Shown here: one piece after another, positions 46,135-54,121 of the stretch
How the letters are laid out: the number at the start of each line of letters is the position of its first letter
Numbering within the stretch: position 1 is the first letter of the stretch
Assembly: GCF_041060425.1 (NCBI RefSeq)
Contig: NZ_JAULBC010000008.1
Span: forward strand, 431,925-495,924
Direction of reading: 5' to 3'
From: Danxiaibacter flavus
Lineage (GTDB): Bacteria > Bacteroidota > Bacteroidia > Chitinophagales > Chitinophagaceae
Length of the DNA stretch: 64,000 nucleotides
The notes under the pieces: generated by a model
The model's input: the letters and a program-made list of their open reading frames with translations, nothing else
What the model was told of the DNA's origin: nothing
Databases searched by the model: none
Made by a program: the position numbers and the translations under genes

Positions 46135-47328
46135 ATGAGTTATACACTTTCTTCCAACGAATCTATTCCATCGCAGAAAAAAAAGATCATTGTTTTGGGT
46201 AGCGGACCCAACAGAATTGGTCAGGGTATTGAATTCGATTACTGCTGTGTACATGGATTATTAGCAATTAAAGAGTGTGGTTACGAAGCCATTATGGTTA
46301 ATTGTAATCCTGAAACGGTAAGTACCGATTTTGATATGGCCGATAAATTATATTTCGAGCCTGTATATTGGGAACACCTTTGGGAAATTATTGAATTGGA
46401 AAAACCAGAAGGTGTAATCGTTCAGCTTGGTGGTCAAACAGCTTTAAAGCTCGCTAAGCGCCTTACTGAAAGAGGAATCAAAATCATCGGTACATCGTTC
46501 GATAACATGGATATTGCCGAAGACCGTGGCCGTTTCAGTGATTTGCTGAGGGACCTGAACATTCCTTATCCGCAATACGGTACAGCCTACACCGCTGAAG
46601 AGGCGATCGACGTCGCTAACCAGGTTGGTTATCCGGTTTTGGTTAGACCTAGCTATGTGTTGGGTGGACAGAGAATGCGTATCGTAATTAATGATGACGA
46701 AGTTGAAAAAGCAGTTGTAAGCCTGCTGAAACATATTCCTAATAATAAGATCCTTATTGACCACTTCCTTGACCGTTGTCAGGAAGCTGAGATAGATGGT
46801 ATTTTTGATGGTGAGGATTTCCATGTAATGGGCGTAATGGAACACATTGAGCCTGCAGGTATTCACAGTGGAGACAGCAACGCGGTATTGCCTGCGTTCA
46901 ACTTGACGCCGATGGAAGTAACTACCATGGAGTACTACGCTGAAAAAATTGCCCGTGCACTTGATATCCGCGGTTTGATCAATATTCAGTTTGCAATAAA
47001 AGACGGAAAAGTGTATGTGATTGAAGCCAACCCGCGTGCGTCACGTACAACTCCTTTCATCGCTAAAGCTTACCAGATCCCTTACCTGAACATTGCAACT
47101 AAAGTAATGTTGGGTGCAGCAAAGCTGAAAGACTTTACCATCGAGAAAAAACTGGAAGGGTTTGCTATAAAAGAACCTGTGTTCAGTTTTGAAAAATTCC
47201 CCGGTGTAAACAAAGAGCTCGGCCCGGAAATGAAGAGCACCGGTGAAGCGATCCGTTTTATCAAAGATCTCCGCGATCCATACTTTAGAACTTTGTATAA
47301 AGAGAGAAGTATGCATTTAAGCAAATAG
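46135..47328 (+). CDS. carB: Carbamoyl-phosphate synthase large subunit, C-terminal synthetase half
   Basis: 397 aa. The whole protein aligns with the second ATP-grasp unit of CarB: GSGPNRIGQGIEFDYCCVHG, PETVSTDFDMADKLYFEP, GTSFDNMDIAEDR, VRPSYVLGGQRMRIV and VIEANPRASRTTPFIAKA. It lacks the first synthetase half (about 550 residues) and the C-terminal MGS allosteric domain. The ATG at 46135 is set by its own promoter; an in-frame TTG at 46117 overlaps the -7 element. So it is a split-carB gene and needs a separate N-terminal partner elsewhere. A strong hairpin follows. Confidence 0.85.
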   Translation: MSYTLSSNESIPSQKKKIIVLGSGPNRIGQGIEFDYCCVHGLLAIKECGYEAIMVNCNPETVSTDFDMADKLYFEPVYWEHLWEIIELEKPEGVIVQLGGQTALKLAKRLTERGIKIIGTSFDNMDIAEDRGRFSDLLRDLNIPYPQYGTAYTAEEAIDVANQVGYPVLVRPSYVLGGQRMRIVINDDEVEKAVVSLLKHIPNNKILIDHFLDRCQEAEIDGIFDGEDFHVMGVMEHIEPAGIHSGDSNAVLPAFNLTPMEVTTMEYYAEKIARALDIRGLINIQFAIKDGKVYVIEANPRASRTTPFIAKAYQIPYLNIATKVMLGAAKLKDFTIEKKLEGFAIKEPVFSFEKFPGVNKELGPEMKSTGEAIRFIKDLRDPYFRTLYKERSMHLSK

Positions 47329-47363
47329 AAGTTATACGTAATAAGTTATACGTTATAAGTATT
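47329..47363. repeat. Heptamer tract, AAGTTAT/ACGTTAT family (5 units)
   Basis: AAGTTAT, ACGTAAT, AAGTTAT, ACGTTAT, AAGTATT start at the base after the carB stop codon. It is the left arm of an inverted pair. Confidence 0.92.
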
Positions 47364-47398
47364 CGGGCGACTGACATAATATAATGTAAAACGCAACT

Positions 47399-47436
47399 AA
47401 CAAAGCCGTTACAGATATGCTGCTAACGGCTTTGTT
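47399..47436 (+). terminator. Terminator hairpin of carB half
   Basis: AACAAAGCCGTTA and TAACGGCTTTGTT form a perfect 13-bp stem with a 12-base loop, midway between the two heptamer arms. Confidence 0.75.
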
Positions 47437-47464
47437 GCTTCTGTATATTATTTAGCACGTTTAT

Positions 47465-47499
47465 AACGTAAAACTTACAACGTAAAACGTACAACGTTC
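47465..47499. repeat. Inverted heptamer partner tract (5 units)
   Basis: AACGTAA, AACTTAC, AACGTAA, AACGTAC, AACGTTC: the right arm, complementary to the tract at 47329. It ends 26 bases before the next start codon. Confidence 0.92.
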
Positions 47500-47525
47500 T
47501 AATATTGTACCCTCAAAAAATATCT

Positions 47526-48851
47526 ATGCCTAAAAAGTTGCCGGTTTTGTTTTATTGCCTGTTTGTTGTTGGCGCTGCGTTCGCGCAGGAATCACCGGGA
47601 CTTATTCAATTGCAAAAGCATATTGCTCAGCATTCGGGGAAAATGGTTGATTCAACCGTAACCAGATTTTCTAATCGCTATAAAAAAAGGATCAATTACC
47701 TGATGCCTTTATATATAGGCTTGCAAAATGGAAAAAGAATAAGACATTTTAATACGGATAAGTCTTATTACGATAACCTGAGCGATTATAGCTCTTTCAT
47801 TGGCGATTATCCATCCGCTCTTTATTATACAACCAAAAGCTATGAGACATTGGATATGGAGGCTGCAGCCACGATCAAGCCTTTTATTGATTCTCTGAAG
47901 CAATTGGATATCCAACATGTTCCGGCAAAGAAGTATATCCTGGACCGGGCAGCTCATGTTCAGGTAACAATGATCAATGAAGCGCATTCAAAACCATTGC
48001 ACAGGGCTTTTACCATTTCACTGTTGCAGGATATGTACAAACTGGGCTATCGCTACCTTGCTATGGAAGCGCTTAACAATACGCCATCGGCAACTGCAGA
48101 TACCATCTTAAATGTTAATACGGGATTTTTTACCAATGAACCGGTTTGCGCAGAAATGGTAAGAGTTGCGAAGGAGATAGGTTATACCGTCTATGCCTAT
48201 GAGGATACTTTGGCATATAAACATTCCGGCTCCGTACGTGATTCTATACAGGCCGCAAATATTTACCAGCTGATTCAACAAAATCCCTCTGCTAAAATAT
48301 TGGTGCACGCCGGTTACGGACATATCAGCGAAGAGCAGATAGTTGATTATGTTCCGATGGCCATGTACTTTAAGAAGATCTCCGGCATAAACCCGCTCAC
48401 CGTTAACCAGACAGATATGACTGAGGGGAGCGACTTTGCATATGGCCGTTCATTTTATGAAGCATACATGAAGGCCTTTCCTGTTACCGTTCCATCTGTT
48501 GCTGTATACAAGAATAAGCCTGTTGATCTGCTTGCTTCATCAGAATATGATATCTCCATCATCCATCCGCCAACAAACTATAAAAACAAACGGCCGGATT
48601 GGTATTCATTGGATGGTATGCGAAAAGAGCTGGCAGTTAAGCCGACAGAAAAAAGCCTCTTTCTTGTTCAGGCCTATTATTATAAAGAATACAATAAGCT
48701 GGAAAAAGATTACCTGATTCCTGCGGATCAAACCTATACTTCAGCAGAAAATGGTTACTACTATCTGTATCTGCAACCCGGTAAATACAAAATCGTGATG
48801 CGTGATATAGAGTACAAGGTGCTGTCGGAAGGGGATATGGAGATGAAGTAG
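47526..48851 (+). CDS. Secreted protein of unknown function, possibly ChaN/TIKI-like
   Basis: 441 aa from the ATG at 47526 (an in-frame TTG at 47505 is weaker). A signal peptide (KLPVLFYCLFVVGAAFAQ) marks export. The central region, VTMINEAHSKPLHRAFTISLL, YRYLAMEALNN and later KILVHAGYGHISEEQ, has the N/G-E-x-H ... E ... H-A-G-x-x-H layout seen in ChaN/TIKI/erythromycin-esterase-like folds. I cannot confirm the family. The C-terminal ~110 residues look like a beta-sandwich (YYYLYLQPGKYKIV). A very long heptamer tract begins five bases after the stop. Confidence 0.55.
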   Translation: MPKKLPVLFYCLFVVGAAFAQESPGLIQLQKHIAQHSGKMVDSTVTRFSNRYKKRINYLMPLYIGLQNGKRIRHFNTDKSYYDNLSDYSSFIGDYPSALYYTTKSYETLDMEAAATIKPFIDSLKQLDIQHVPAKKYILDRAAHVQVTMINEAHSKPLHRAFTISLLQDMYKLGYRYLAMEALNNTPSATADTILNVNTGFFTNEPVCAEMVRVAKEIGYTVYAYEDTLAYKHSGSVRDSIQAANIYQLIQQNPSAKILVHAGYGHISEEQIVDYVPMAMYFKKISGINPLTVNQTDMTEGSDFAYGRSFYEAYMKAFPVTVPSVAVYKNKPVDLLASSEYDISIIHPPTNYKNKRPDWYSLDGMRKELAVKPTEKSLFLVQAYYYKEYNKLEKDYLIPADQTYTSAENGYYYLYLQPGKYKIVMRDIEYKVLSEGDMEMK

Positions 48852-48856
48852 GGAGC

Positions 48857-49003
48857 AGGTATCAGGTATCAGGTTTCAGGTATCAGGTATCAGGTGTAAG
48901 TGAGGAGTGAGGTGTGAGGAGTGAGGAGTGAGGTGTGAGGTGTGAGGTGTGAGGTGTAAGGTGTAAGGGATAAGGTGTAAGGGATAAGGTGTGAAGGGTA
49001 AGA
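48857..49003. repeat. 147-bp heptamer tract that changes family without losing register
   Basis: Twenty-one consecutive units. AGGTATC units (48857-48891) pass through AGGTGTA into AGTGAGG/TGTGAGG (48899-48954), then TGTAAGG/GATAAGG (48955-48989). The unit boundaries stay exactly seven apart. It begins five bases after the stop of the unknown secreted protein. Confidence 0.96.
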
Positions 49004-49028
49004 AGATATAAAGCTCCGGCGGAGATTC

Positions 49029-49143
49029 CTGTTTGTAGAAAATCGAAATTTAAAATATCATCGGACTTCTGCGGAGTCTCCTGTAACGCTTGACAGGCAG
49101 CTCCTAACGGACCTTAAACGACCTATTTTATTTCTACAAACAG
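49029..49143. repeat. 13-bp perfect inverted repeat with internal palindromes
   Basis: CTGTTTGTAGAAA (49029-49041) pairs with TTTCTACAAACAG (49131-49143). An imperfect palindrome of type CTCCGGCGGAG precedes it at about 49013, and a diverged CGGAGTCTCCTG copy lies inside. It could be a small dispersed repeat or a structured RNA; no gene is seen in the 533-bp gap (48852-49384). Confidence 0.6.
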
Positions 49144-49325
49144 AATGCTCATATGAAGCAGCGCTAGCAAAGCATTATTTACTAAGTGACATTAACCTCC
49201 GGCCAATGGCGCCGGGCAAGTAGCCAAAATTCAAAATTATTTTAAAAAAATTCAACCGAAAAAACAGCCTCTTTCCCTAACTGTCTCTTTCAAATACTAA
49301 TAATACCTCGAAGCTGGTGCTTGAT

Positions 49326-49395
49326 ACCTCACACCTTACGCCTCACACCTTACCCCTCACACCTGATACCTGATACCTCACACCTCACACCTGTC
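49326..49395. repeat. Inverted heptamer partner tract, ACCTCAC family (about 10 units)
   Basis: ACCTCAC, ACCTTAC, GCCTCAC, ACCTTAC, CCCTCAC, ACCTGAT, ACCTGAT, ACCTCAC, ACCTCAC in strict phase. On the minus strand it reads GTGAGGT and supplies the TGA stop of the TMEM220-like gene. Confidence 0.93.
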
Positions 49396-49774
49396 TCCGC
49401 CTCATTTTCCTCCTGCTACCATAAATCCAGTTGATGGCAAGAACTACGATAAGGATCAACAGACCAAAAAATTCCCTGGTTTCTTCAATCCATGGTTTGG
49501 TTGCTTTCATGGTTTGGGCAATGCCCTCGGCGTTGTGTTCGGTTGCCCAGTCAAGTACACCCGTTTTATCAAAAAAGAGGTAAATAGCATAAGCCAGGTA
49601 AACAAATATTCCCACGATATAGGCTCTCGGATAAAACCTGTTGCGGGCGGCTAAAAAGCACAATACGGCACTGTATATGTAAATAGGCACCCATATATAC
49701 GGGTCGGGGTCGTTGTACTGTAATGCTGCAAAAATGATGAATACAACAAAAAAGAAGTAATTAAAAATTTTCAT
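49385..49774 (-). CDS. TMEM220-like small membrane protein
   Basis: 129 aa with four hydrophobic segments. The stretch ALQYNDPDPYIWVPIYIYSA is the hallmark of the transmembrane 220 family, whose function is unknown. The C-terminus is basic (YGSRRKMRRRQV). The last codons and the TGA stop are formed by the flanking GTGAGGT heptamer tract, so the repeat has either defined or trimmed the end of the gene. Confidence 0.8.
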   Translation of the reverse strand: MKIFNYFFFVVFIIFAALQYNDPDPYIWVPIYIYSAVLCFLAARNRFYPRAYIVGIFVYLAYAIYLFFDKTGVLDWATEHNAEGIAQTMKATKPWIEETREFFGLLILIVVLAINWIYGSRRKMRRRQV

Positions 49775-49895
49775 ATGCTGGTTTCGTTAGGGGATATAAA
49801 ATACCCGATAAACTTACACTATTCAGTGCGTCAAAAAACAAAAAAAACTTTCTAATGCAATTATTAATCGGCCAACGGTATAGATGTATGGATCT

Positions 49896-50531
49896 TTAAT
49901 TATTGAATTCGCCTATGTTGGGTTTCTCACTGCTTACAACTGTTACGTTCTTTAATGGGGGAAATCCGATGCGCCTGTTAAATATTCCTGCAATACCACT
50001 GCCCAGCATCATGCCTATTAATGCGCCACCAAGTACATCAAGCGGATAGTGAACGCCTACATATACCTGGCCGTAGCTGATTGTTGCTGCCCATATAAAA
50101 AATAACTGTCCCCAGCTTTTCAGATACGGCTTCAGGGTAAAATAATAGAAAGCCGCCTGCCCGAAGTGATTCGCCGCATGGGAAGATGTAAAACTGCCGC
50201 TGGTAGGACAATATGGAACCAGCAATTTAACGTAGGGTCCGAGCAATGTATCGTTACAGGGACGTGTCCTGTTAATAAAATCCTTCAAAAATCCACTGCT
50301 TAGCTGATCGGTTAAAACAACTGTTACAATAGCCGCTGCGAGCCAGGGCCAGCTTTTCCAGCCGAAATTGTAAAAAACCAGGAAGATCAGGAAGAAATAC
50401 AAGGGAACCCATGTATTCTGATCGCGCCACCAGGGAAAAATGCTATCCAGGAAAGGCGAGGTCCATTCGTTGTTAATCTTCAGAAATAACCAGGTGTCCA
50501 GGTTATTCAATGTTTGTAAAAAGCCGTTCAT
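49896..50531 (-). CDS. PAP2 family membrane phosphatase
   Basis: 211 aa, about five helices. The three PAP2 motifs appear: KDFINRTRPCND (KxxxxxxRP type), SFTSSHAANHFG (PSGH type, here with SSHA) and YVGVHYPLDVLGG (SRxxxxxHxxxD type). It dephosphorylates a lipid phosphate such as undecaprenyl pyrophosphate or phosphatidate on the outer face of the inner membrane. It is divergent from the LTA-synthase-like gene, which also handles a phosphorylated envelope substrate. Confidence 0.9.
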   Translation of the reverse strand: MNGFLQTLNNLDTWLFLKINNEWTSPFLDSIFPWWRDQNTWVPLYFFLIFLVFYNFGWKSWPWLAAAIVTVVLTDQLSSGFLKDFINRTRPCNDTLLGPYVKLLVPYCPTSGSFTSSHAANHFGQAAFYYFTLKPYLKSWGQLFFIWAATISYGQVYVGVHYPLDVLGGALIGMMLGSGIAGIFNRRIGFPPLKNVTVVSSEKPNIGEFNN

Positions 50532-50597
50532 TCAGTAAAAATAAACTTAAAGTGCCAAGTATAGCTTATGCAAAAATGACAGACGTTATATAATCAT

Positions 50598-50605
50598 TAT
50601 TTTTG
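50598..50605 (+). promoter_or_regulatory. -7 promoter element of the LTA-synthase-like gene
   Basis: TATTTTTG matches TAnnTTTG. Initiation near 50609 leaves only four or five bases before the ATG at 50613. Confidence 0.5.
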
Positions 50606-50612
50606 CTGCCTC

Positions 50613-52613
50613 ATGAAAAAAATAAAGTTACCCCGGTATATTCTTTGGATAGGCTATAACGCGATCATTTTTTTGTTGTTAATGACGTTGCTCAGACTGG
50701 CATTGATGCTGGCTTTTAAGGTTCCGGAAGGCTCAAAGAATGTGATTGGCAAATCGCTTATCCTGGGTATAAGGTATGATTTAAGGATGGTATGTATTGC
50801 TTCACTGATTTTTTTCGTGCTCGGCTGCATTCCGCCGTTGCATCCATTGGATAAGAAATGGGGAAAACGAATCAGTTTCTGGATCTGGGGCGTTATCATT
50901 CTCGTATTTTCTTTCTTTTATGTTGTTGACTTTGCCAACTATGCATATCTCTCTCAGCGTTTAACAGCAGGCTTATTAAATTATTTGTATGATGCCAGGA
51001 TCTCCATGAGTATGGTCTGGCAGACCTACCATGTGGGATGGATCTTAGCCGCGCTTATTGTCGTGGTGATAGGGTTGCTGGGGCTGGTAAAATTATCTTA
51101 CAATAAAGTATTAAGTGAGCCAAGGCCTACTTCAAAACCTGCAAGAATTATATGGTCCATTATATTTTTTCTGCTGTTGGGTTGGGGCGTTTTTGGCAGG
51201 GCCGGACAGTTTCCGTTAAGATGGAGCGATGCCTATTCCCTCGGAGATGATTATGCGGCCAATCTCGCGTTAAATCCGTTTCAGTCTTTTTTCAGTTCAT
51301 TGAATTTCCGTCACTCAGGTTTTGAAAAGGATAAAGTTGAAGCAGCGTATCCTTTTATGGCCAAATACCTTGGCATTGATCCTGGCAGTGCACCGCTTAC
51401 TTATAAAAGAACCGTTTCACCAGATTCGACAGCTCAGCAAGGCATTAGCAATGTAGTGCTGGTGATCTGTGAATCTTTCAGCGGTTACAAGAGTTCCATG
51501 TATGGCAATCCTTTAAACACGACGCCGTATTTCAACCAGTTGTGTAAAGAAGGGGTTTTCTTTGATCATTGTTTTACGCCTACGTATGGAACAGCACGTG
51601 GTGTTTGGGCAACGCTGACCGGCATGCCCGATGTTGAGCTGAATACGACAGCCAGCCGCAATCCCGGTGCAGTAGATCAGCATATCCTGATGAATGATTT
51701 TAAAAATCACGAGAAGTTTTATTTTATCGGCGGAAGTGCAAGCTGGGCAAACATCCGGGGCTTTTTGACCAATAATATCCAAGGGCTTCATTTGTACGAG
51801 CAGGATGATTATGATGCGCCTAAAATTGATGTATGGGGTGTAAGCGACAAAAACATGATGCTGGGCGCTAACAAGGTGCTGGCAAAACAGGACAAGCCGT
51901 TTTTTGCGGTATTGCAAACTGCCGATAATCACAGACCATATACGATTCCAAAAGAAGATCAACAAGAGTTTAAAATCATAAAAGTGCCTGCCGACAGTTT
52001 AAAGAAATATGGTTTTGCTACGCTTGACGAGTTTAATGCCTTCCGCTATACAGACTACTGTTTCGAGAAGTTTATGGAAGCCGCTAAGAAGGAGAAGTAT
52101 TTTAATAATACATTGTTTGTATTTATTGGCGATCATGGAATTCGCGGAGACGCCTCGTCCATGATGCCCGCTGTGTTTACTGAGCAGGGATTGACGAATG
52201 AGCATGTGCCCTTACTGTTCTACTCCCCGGCGTTTGTTAAGCCTAAAAGAATAAGTTATCTGGCCTCCCAGGTGGATGTGTTACCCACTATTGCCGGGTT
52301 ATGTAATATTCCTTATGTAAATACGGCTTTGGGTGTTGATCTATTGAATGATAAGCGCATTTTGGCCGATAACGGCAAAAGTAACTGTACGTTCATTTTT
52401 GAACCGGATTCAAGAAGGATAGGCATTATTCACGACGATCTTTATTATAGCTATGGCCTACAAAAAGGCGGCCCTGATCAGATCAGCAGTATTAAAAACA
52501 ACGATAAGGTTGAGTTGACCGATTCATTGAGAAACAAATACCGCGCTCTGTCCGATGCATTTTACCATACAGCACGTTATATGCTGTTCAATAATAAAAA
52601 ACCTTTACAATAA
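50613..52613 (+). CDS. LtaS-like alkaline phosphatase superfamily sulfatase/phosphotransferase
   Basis: 666 aa. About five N-terminal membrane helices (to residue 200) are followed by a large extracytoplasmic sulfatase-fold domain. Catalytic landmarks are VICESFSGYKSSMYG, HCFTPTYGTARGVWATLTG with the likely nucleophile Thr, and FIGDHGIRGDASSMMP with the metal-binding Asp-His. In Gram-positives this family makes lipoteichoic acid. In Bacteroidota its members probably transfer phospho-alcohol groups to envelope lipids or glycans. The exact substrate is unknown. Confidence 0.85.
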   Translation: MKKIKLPRYILWIGYNAIIFLLLMTLLRLALMLAFKVPEGSKNVIGKSLILGIRYDLRMVCIASLIFFVLGCIPPLHPLDKKWGKRISFWIWGVIILVFSFFYVVDFANYAYLSQRLTAGLLNYLYDARISMSMVWQTYHVGWILAALIVVVIGLLGLVKLSYNKVLSEPRPTSKPARIIWSIIFFLLLGWGVFGRAGQFPLRWSDAYSLGDDYAANLALNPFQSFFSSLNFRHSGFEKDKVEAAYPFMAKYLGIDPGSAPLTYKRTVSPDSTAQQGISNVVLVICESFSGYKSSMYGNPLNTTPYFNQLCKEGVFFDHCFTPTYGTARGVWATLTGMPDVELNTTASRNPGAVDQHILMNDFKNHEKFYFIGGSASWANIRGFLTNNIQGLHLYEQDDYDAPKIDVWGVSDKNMMLGANKVLAKQDKPFFAVLQTADNHRPYTIPKEDQQEFKIIKVPADSLKKYGFATLDEFNAFRYTDYCFEKFMEAAKKEKYFNNTLFVFIGDHGIRGDASSMMPAVFTEQGLTNEHVPLLFYSPAFVKPKRISYLASQVDVLPTIAGLCNIPYVNTALGVDLLNDKRILADNGKSNCTFIFEPDSRRIGIIHDDLYYSYGLQKGGPDQISSIKNNDKVELTDSLRNKYRALSDAFYHTARYMLFNNKKPLQ

Positions 52614-52719
52614 TATTTGCATTTTAAGACTTACATATTAAAGAAAAAGCATAATTTGTGAGCTGCGTGAAAGGAATAGTGCAATCAGGTTTCCCTTGCC
52701 ATTCTTAAAAACGAACTAG

Positions 52720-53112
52720 ATGAAAACCTTTTTCTTTTTAGCAGGCTTATGCTGCTTGTCAAGTGCTTTTGCCCAGACAAATGAAAAGCAAAACGACTTT
52801 TTTAGTAAGCCGGAAGCTTTTAAGAACAGCAAACCCTCAGCAGATTTCAATAAAAAAATGTTACTAAAGAGAATTAAGCCGGTTCCGGATCAGGTGCGCC
52901 GCGCGGATCCGGAAAACGGTAACATGCCGAATGGTATCCCCGTGGAGAACAGAGAAATGTATAAACCAAAAGATCAATATTCCATTGGCAATGGCCTGAT
53001 GGCTTTTGAATCTCCTTTAGATAAAATGAAAGTAATAAGCCCGGACAGCACTTTTCATTCTAACATGCCAATGCCCAAAATGTATCTAAGCTTTAAGTCA
53101 GAAACTAAATAA
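52720..53112 (+). CDS. Small secreted protein, unknown
   Basis: 130 aa with a clear signal peptide (KTFFFLAGLCCLSSAFAQ). The mature part is polar, Lys/Pro/Asn/Met-rich and without cysteine. It contains NGMPNG- and IPVEN-type turns (MPNGIPVENREMYKPKDQY), so it may be extended or intrinsically disordered. No family is recognised. It is 106 bases after the LTA-synthase-like gene on the same strand. Confidence 0.7.
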   Translation: MKTFFFLAGLCCLSSAFAQTNEKQNDFFSKPEAFKNSKPSADFNKKMLLKRIKPVPDQVRRADPENGNMPNGIPVENREMYKPKDQYSIGNGLMAFESPLDKMKVISPDSTFHSNMPMPKMYLSFKSETK

Positions 53113-53153
53113 TTAATAGTGTGGAGAACGGGTTTCAGGTAGCAAAACCTTCA

Positions 53154-53188
53154 ACCTGATACCTGAAACCTCATACCTGATAGCTAAA
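53154..53188. repeat. Heptamer tract, ACCTGAT family (5 units)
   Basis: ACCTGAT, ACCTGAA, ACCTCAT, ACCTGAT, AGCTAAA: the right-hand member in a convergent gap, with a short purine-strand fragment (TTTCAGG) at 53132. It ends about 10 bases from the methyltransferase stop. Confidence 0.82.
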
Positions 53189-53198
53189 GCCTTTTACC

Positions 53199-53960
53199 TT
53201 ACCTGATCTTCTTCGCAAATATTACCATGCGCTGTGAGTTCCTGATATCATAGGGCGCAAGGTTGTAGTCGCCAAACATATCGGCAACCTGCATACCCTG
53301 GTAGGAGAGCATATCGGTGAAGTCACCGGGAGAAAATTTTGCAACCCGTTCGGTATATAGATGTTTTAATACTTTTCCTTTTTCTTCAACCTGTATCTGC
53401 TTGTAAAAATGCGTTGCACTGTGCCATCGGGCGATATGAAATACCACATCATTCACCGTTTTTTTCTCGTTTTTTACAAGATTGTCTTCGGCGTAATGTG
53501 TGTTCAGGTAGTCTATAACAAGTGTGCCGTTTGGTTTCAGACTTTGAGCAATAGTTCTTATTACATTGTCGTGCTCGCGTTCAGTACGGAAATAACCAAA
53601 AGAATTGAAGAGGTTCAGCGCAATATCAAAATAGTTAATGTGAAAAGGCAGTCGCATATCATGTTGGAAAAAATGCAGGTTAGGAGTTTCCATTTTCCTG
53701 GCCTCATCAATCAGGCGGAAAGAAATATCTATGCCGGTAACATCTAACCCCATTAACGACATTGCCCTGGTGTTGATACCGTTACCGCAACCTGCATCCA
53801 GTATTTTTTTCCCGTTGTCAGCCTCAAGTTTTGTAAGAACCCGTTGAATGAACTCCCAGGCCTCCTGCGAATTTCTGTACTGGTAGAGTAAATCGTAATA
53901 GGGAGACGCGAACCAGTCAATATACCACTCAGTGCCCGGCATAATATTATTTTTATCCAT
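53199..53960 (-). CDS. Class I SAM-dependent methyltransferase
   Basis: 253 aa from the ATG at 53960. The SAM-binding motif is ILDAGCGNGINTRAMSLMG, then VTGIDISFRLI, the acidic loop FFQHDMRLPF and FDIALNLFNSFGYF. The predicted promoter places the transcript start on this ATG, so the mRNA may be leaderless. An alternative is Met six codons later (53945, MPGTEWYIDW), which leaves a leader of about 14 bases. An open frame continues to 54110 but runs into the glmM promoter. The substrate is unknown. Confidence 0.82.
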   Translation of the reverse strand: MDKNNIMPGTEWYIDWFASPYYDLLYQYRNSQEAWEFIQRVLTKLEADNGKKILDAGCGNGINTRAMSLMGLDVTGIDISFRLIDEARKMETPNLHFFQHDMRLPFHINYFDIALNLFNSFGYFRTEREHDNVIRTIAQSLKPNGTLVIDYLNTHYAEDNLVKNEKKTVNDVVFHIARWHSATHFYKQIQVEEKGKVLKHLYTERVAKFSPGDFTDMLSYQGMQVADMFGDYNLAPYDIRNSQRMVIFAKKIR

Positions 53961-53962
53961 TA

Positions 53963-53993
53963 CAAATTTATTACGTGAATTGTTCATATACAA
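53963..53993 (-). promoter_or_regulatory. Promoter of the methyltransferase gene
   Basis: On the minus strand: TTG (53991-53993), 20-base spacer, TAAATTTG (53963-53970, exact TAnnTTTG). Initiation falls at about 53959-53960. Confidence 0.6.
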
Positions 53994-54092
53994 GTAAGTG
54001 AACACTATGAATATTTTTTGATTATCGCAGTTGCAACTTTTGAAGCAAACGGTTGACTGATGATTCATTTTAAAAGTGTTGAATTTTTCTCC

Positions 54093-54100
54093 TATGTTTG
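54093..54100 (+). promoter_or_regulatory. -7 promoter element of glmM
   Basis: TATGTTTG matches TAnnTTTG. Initiation near 54104 supports the ATG at 54122 rather than the in-frame upstream start at 54098. Confidence 0.6.
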
Positions 54101-54121
54101 TCAACAGCAAAAAATATATGT

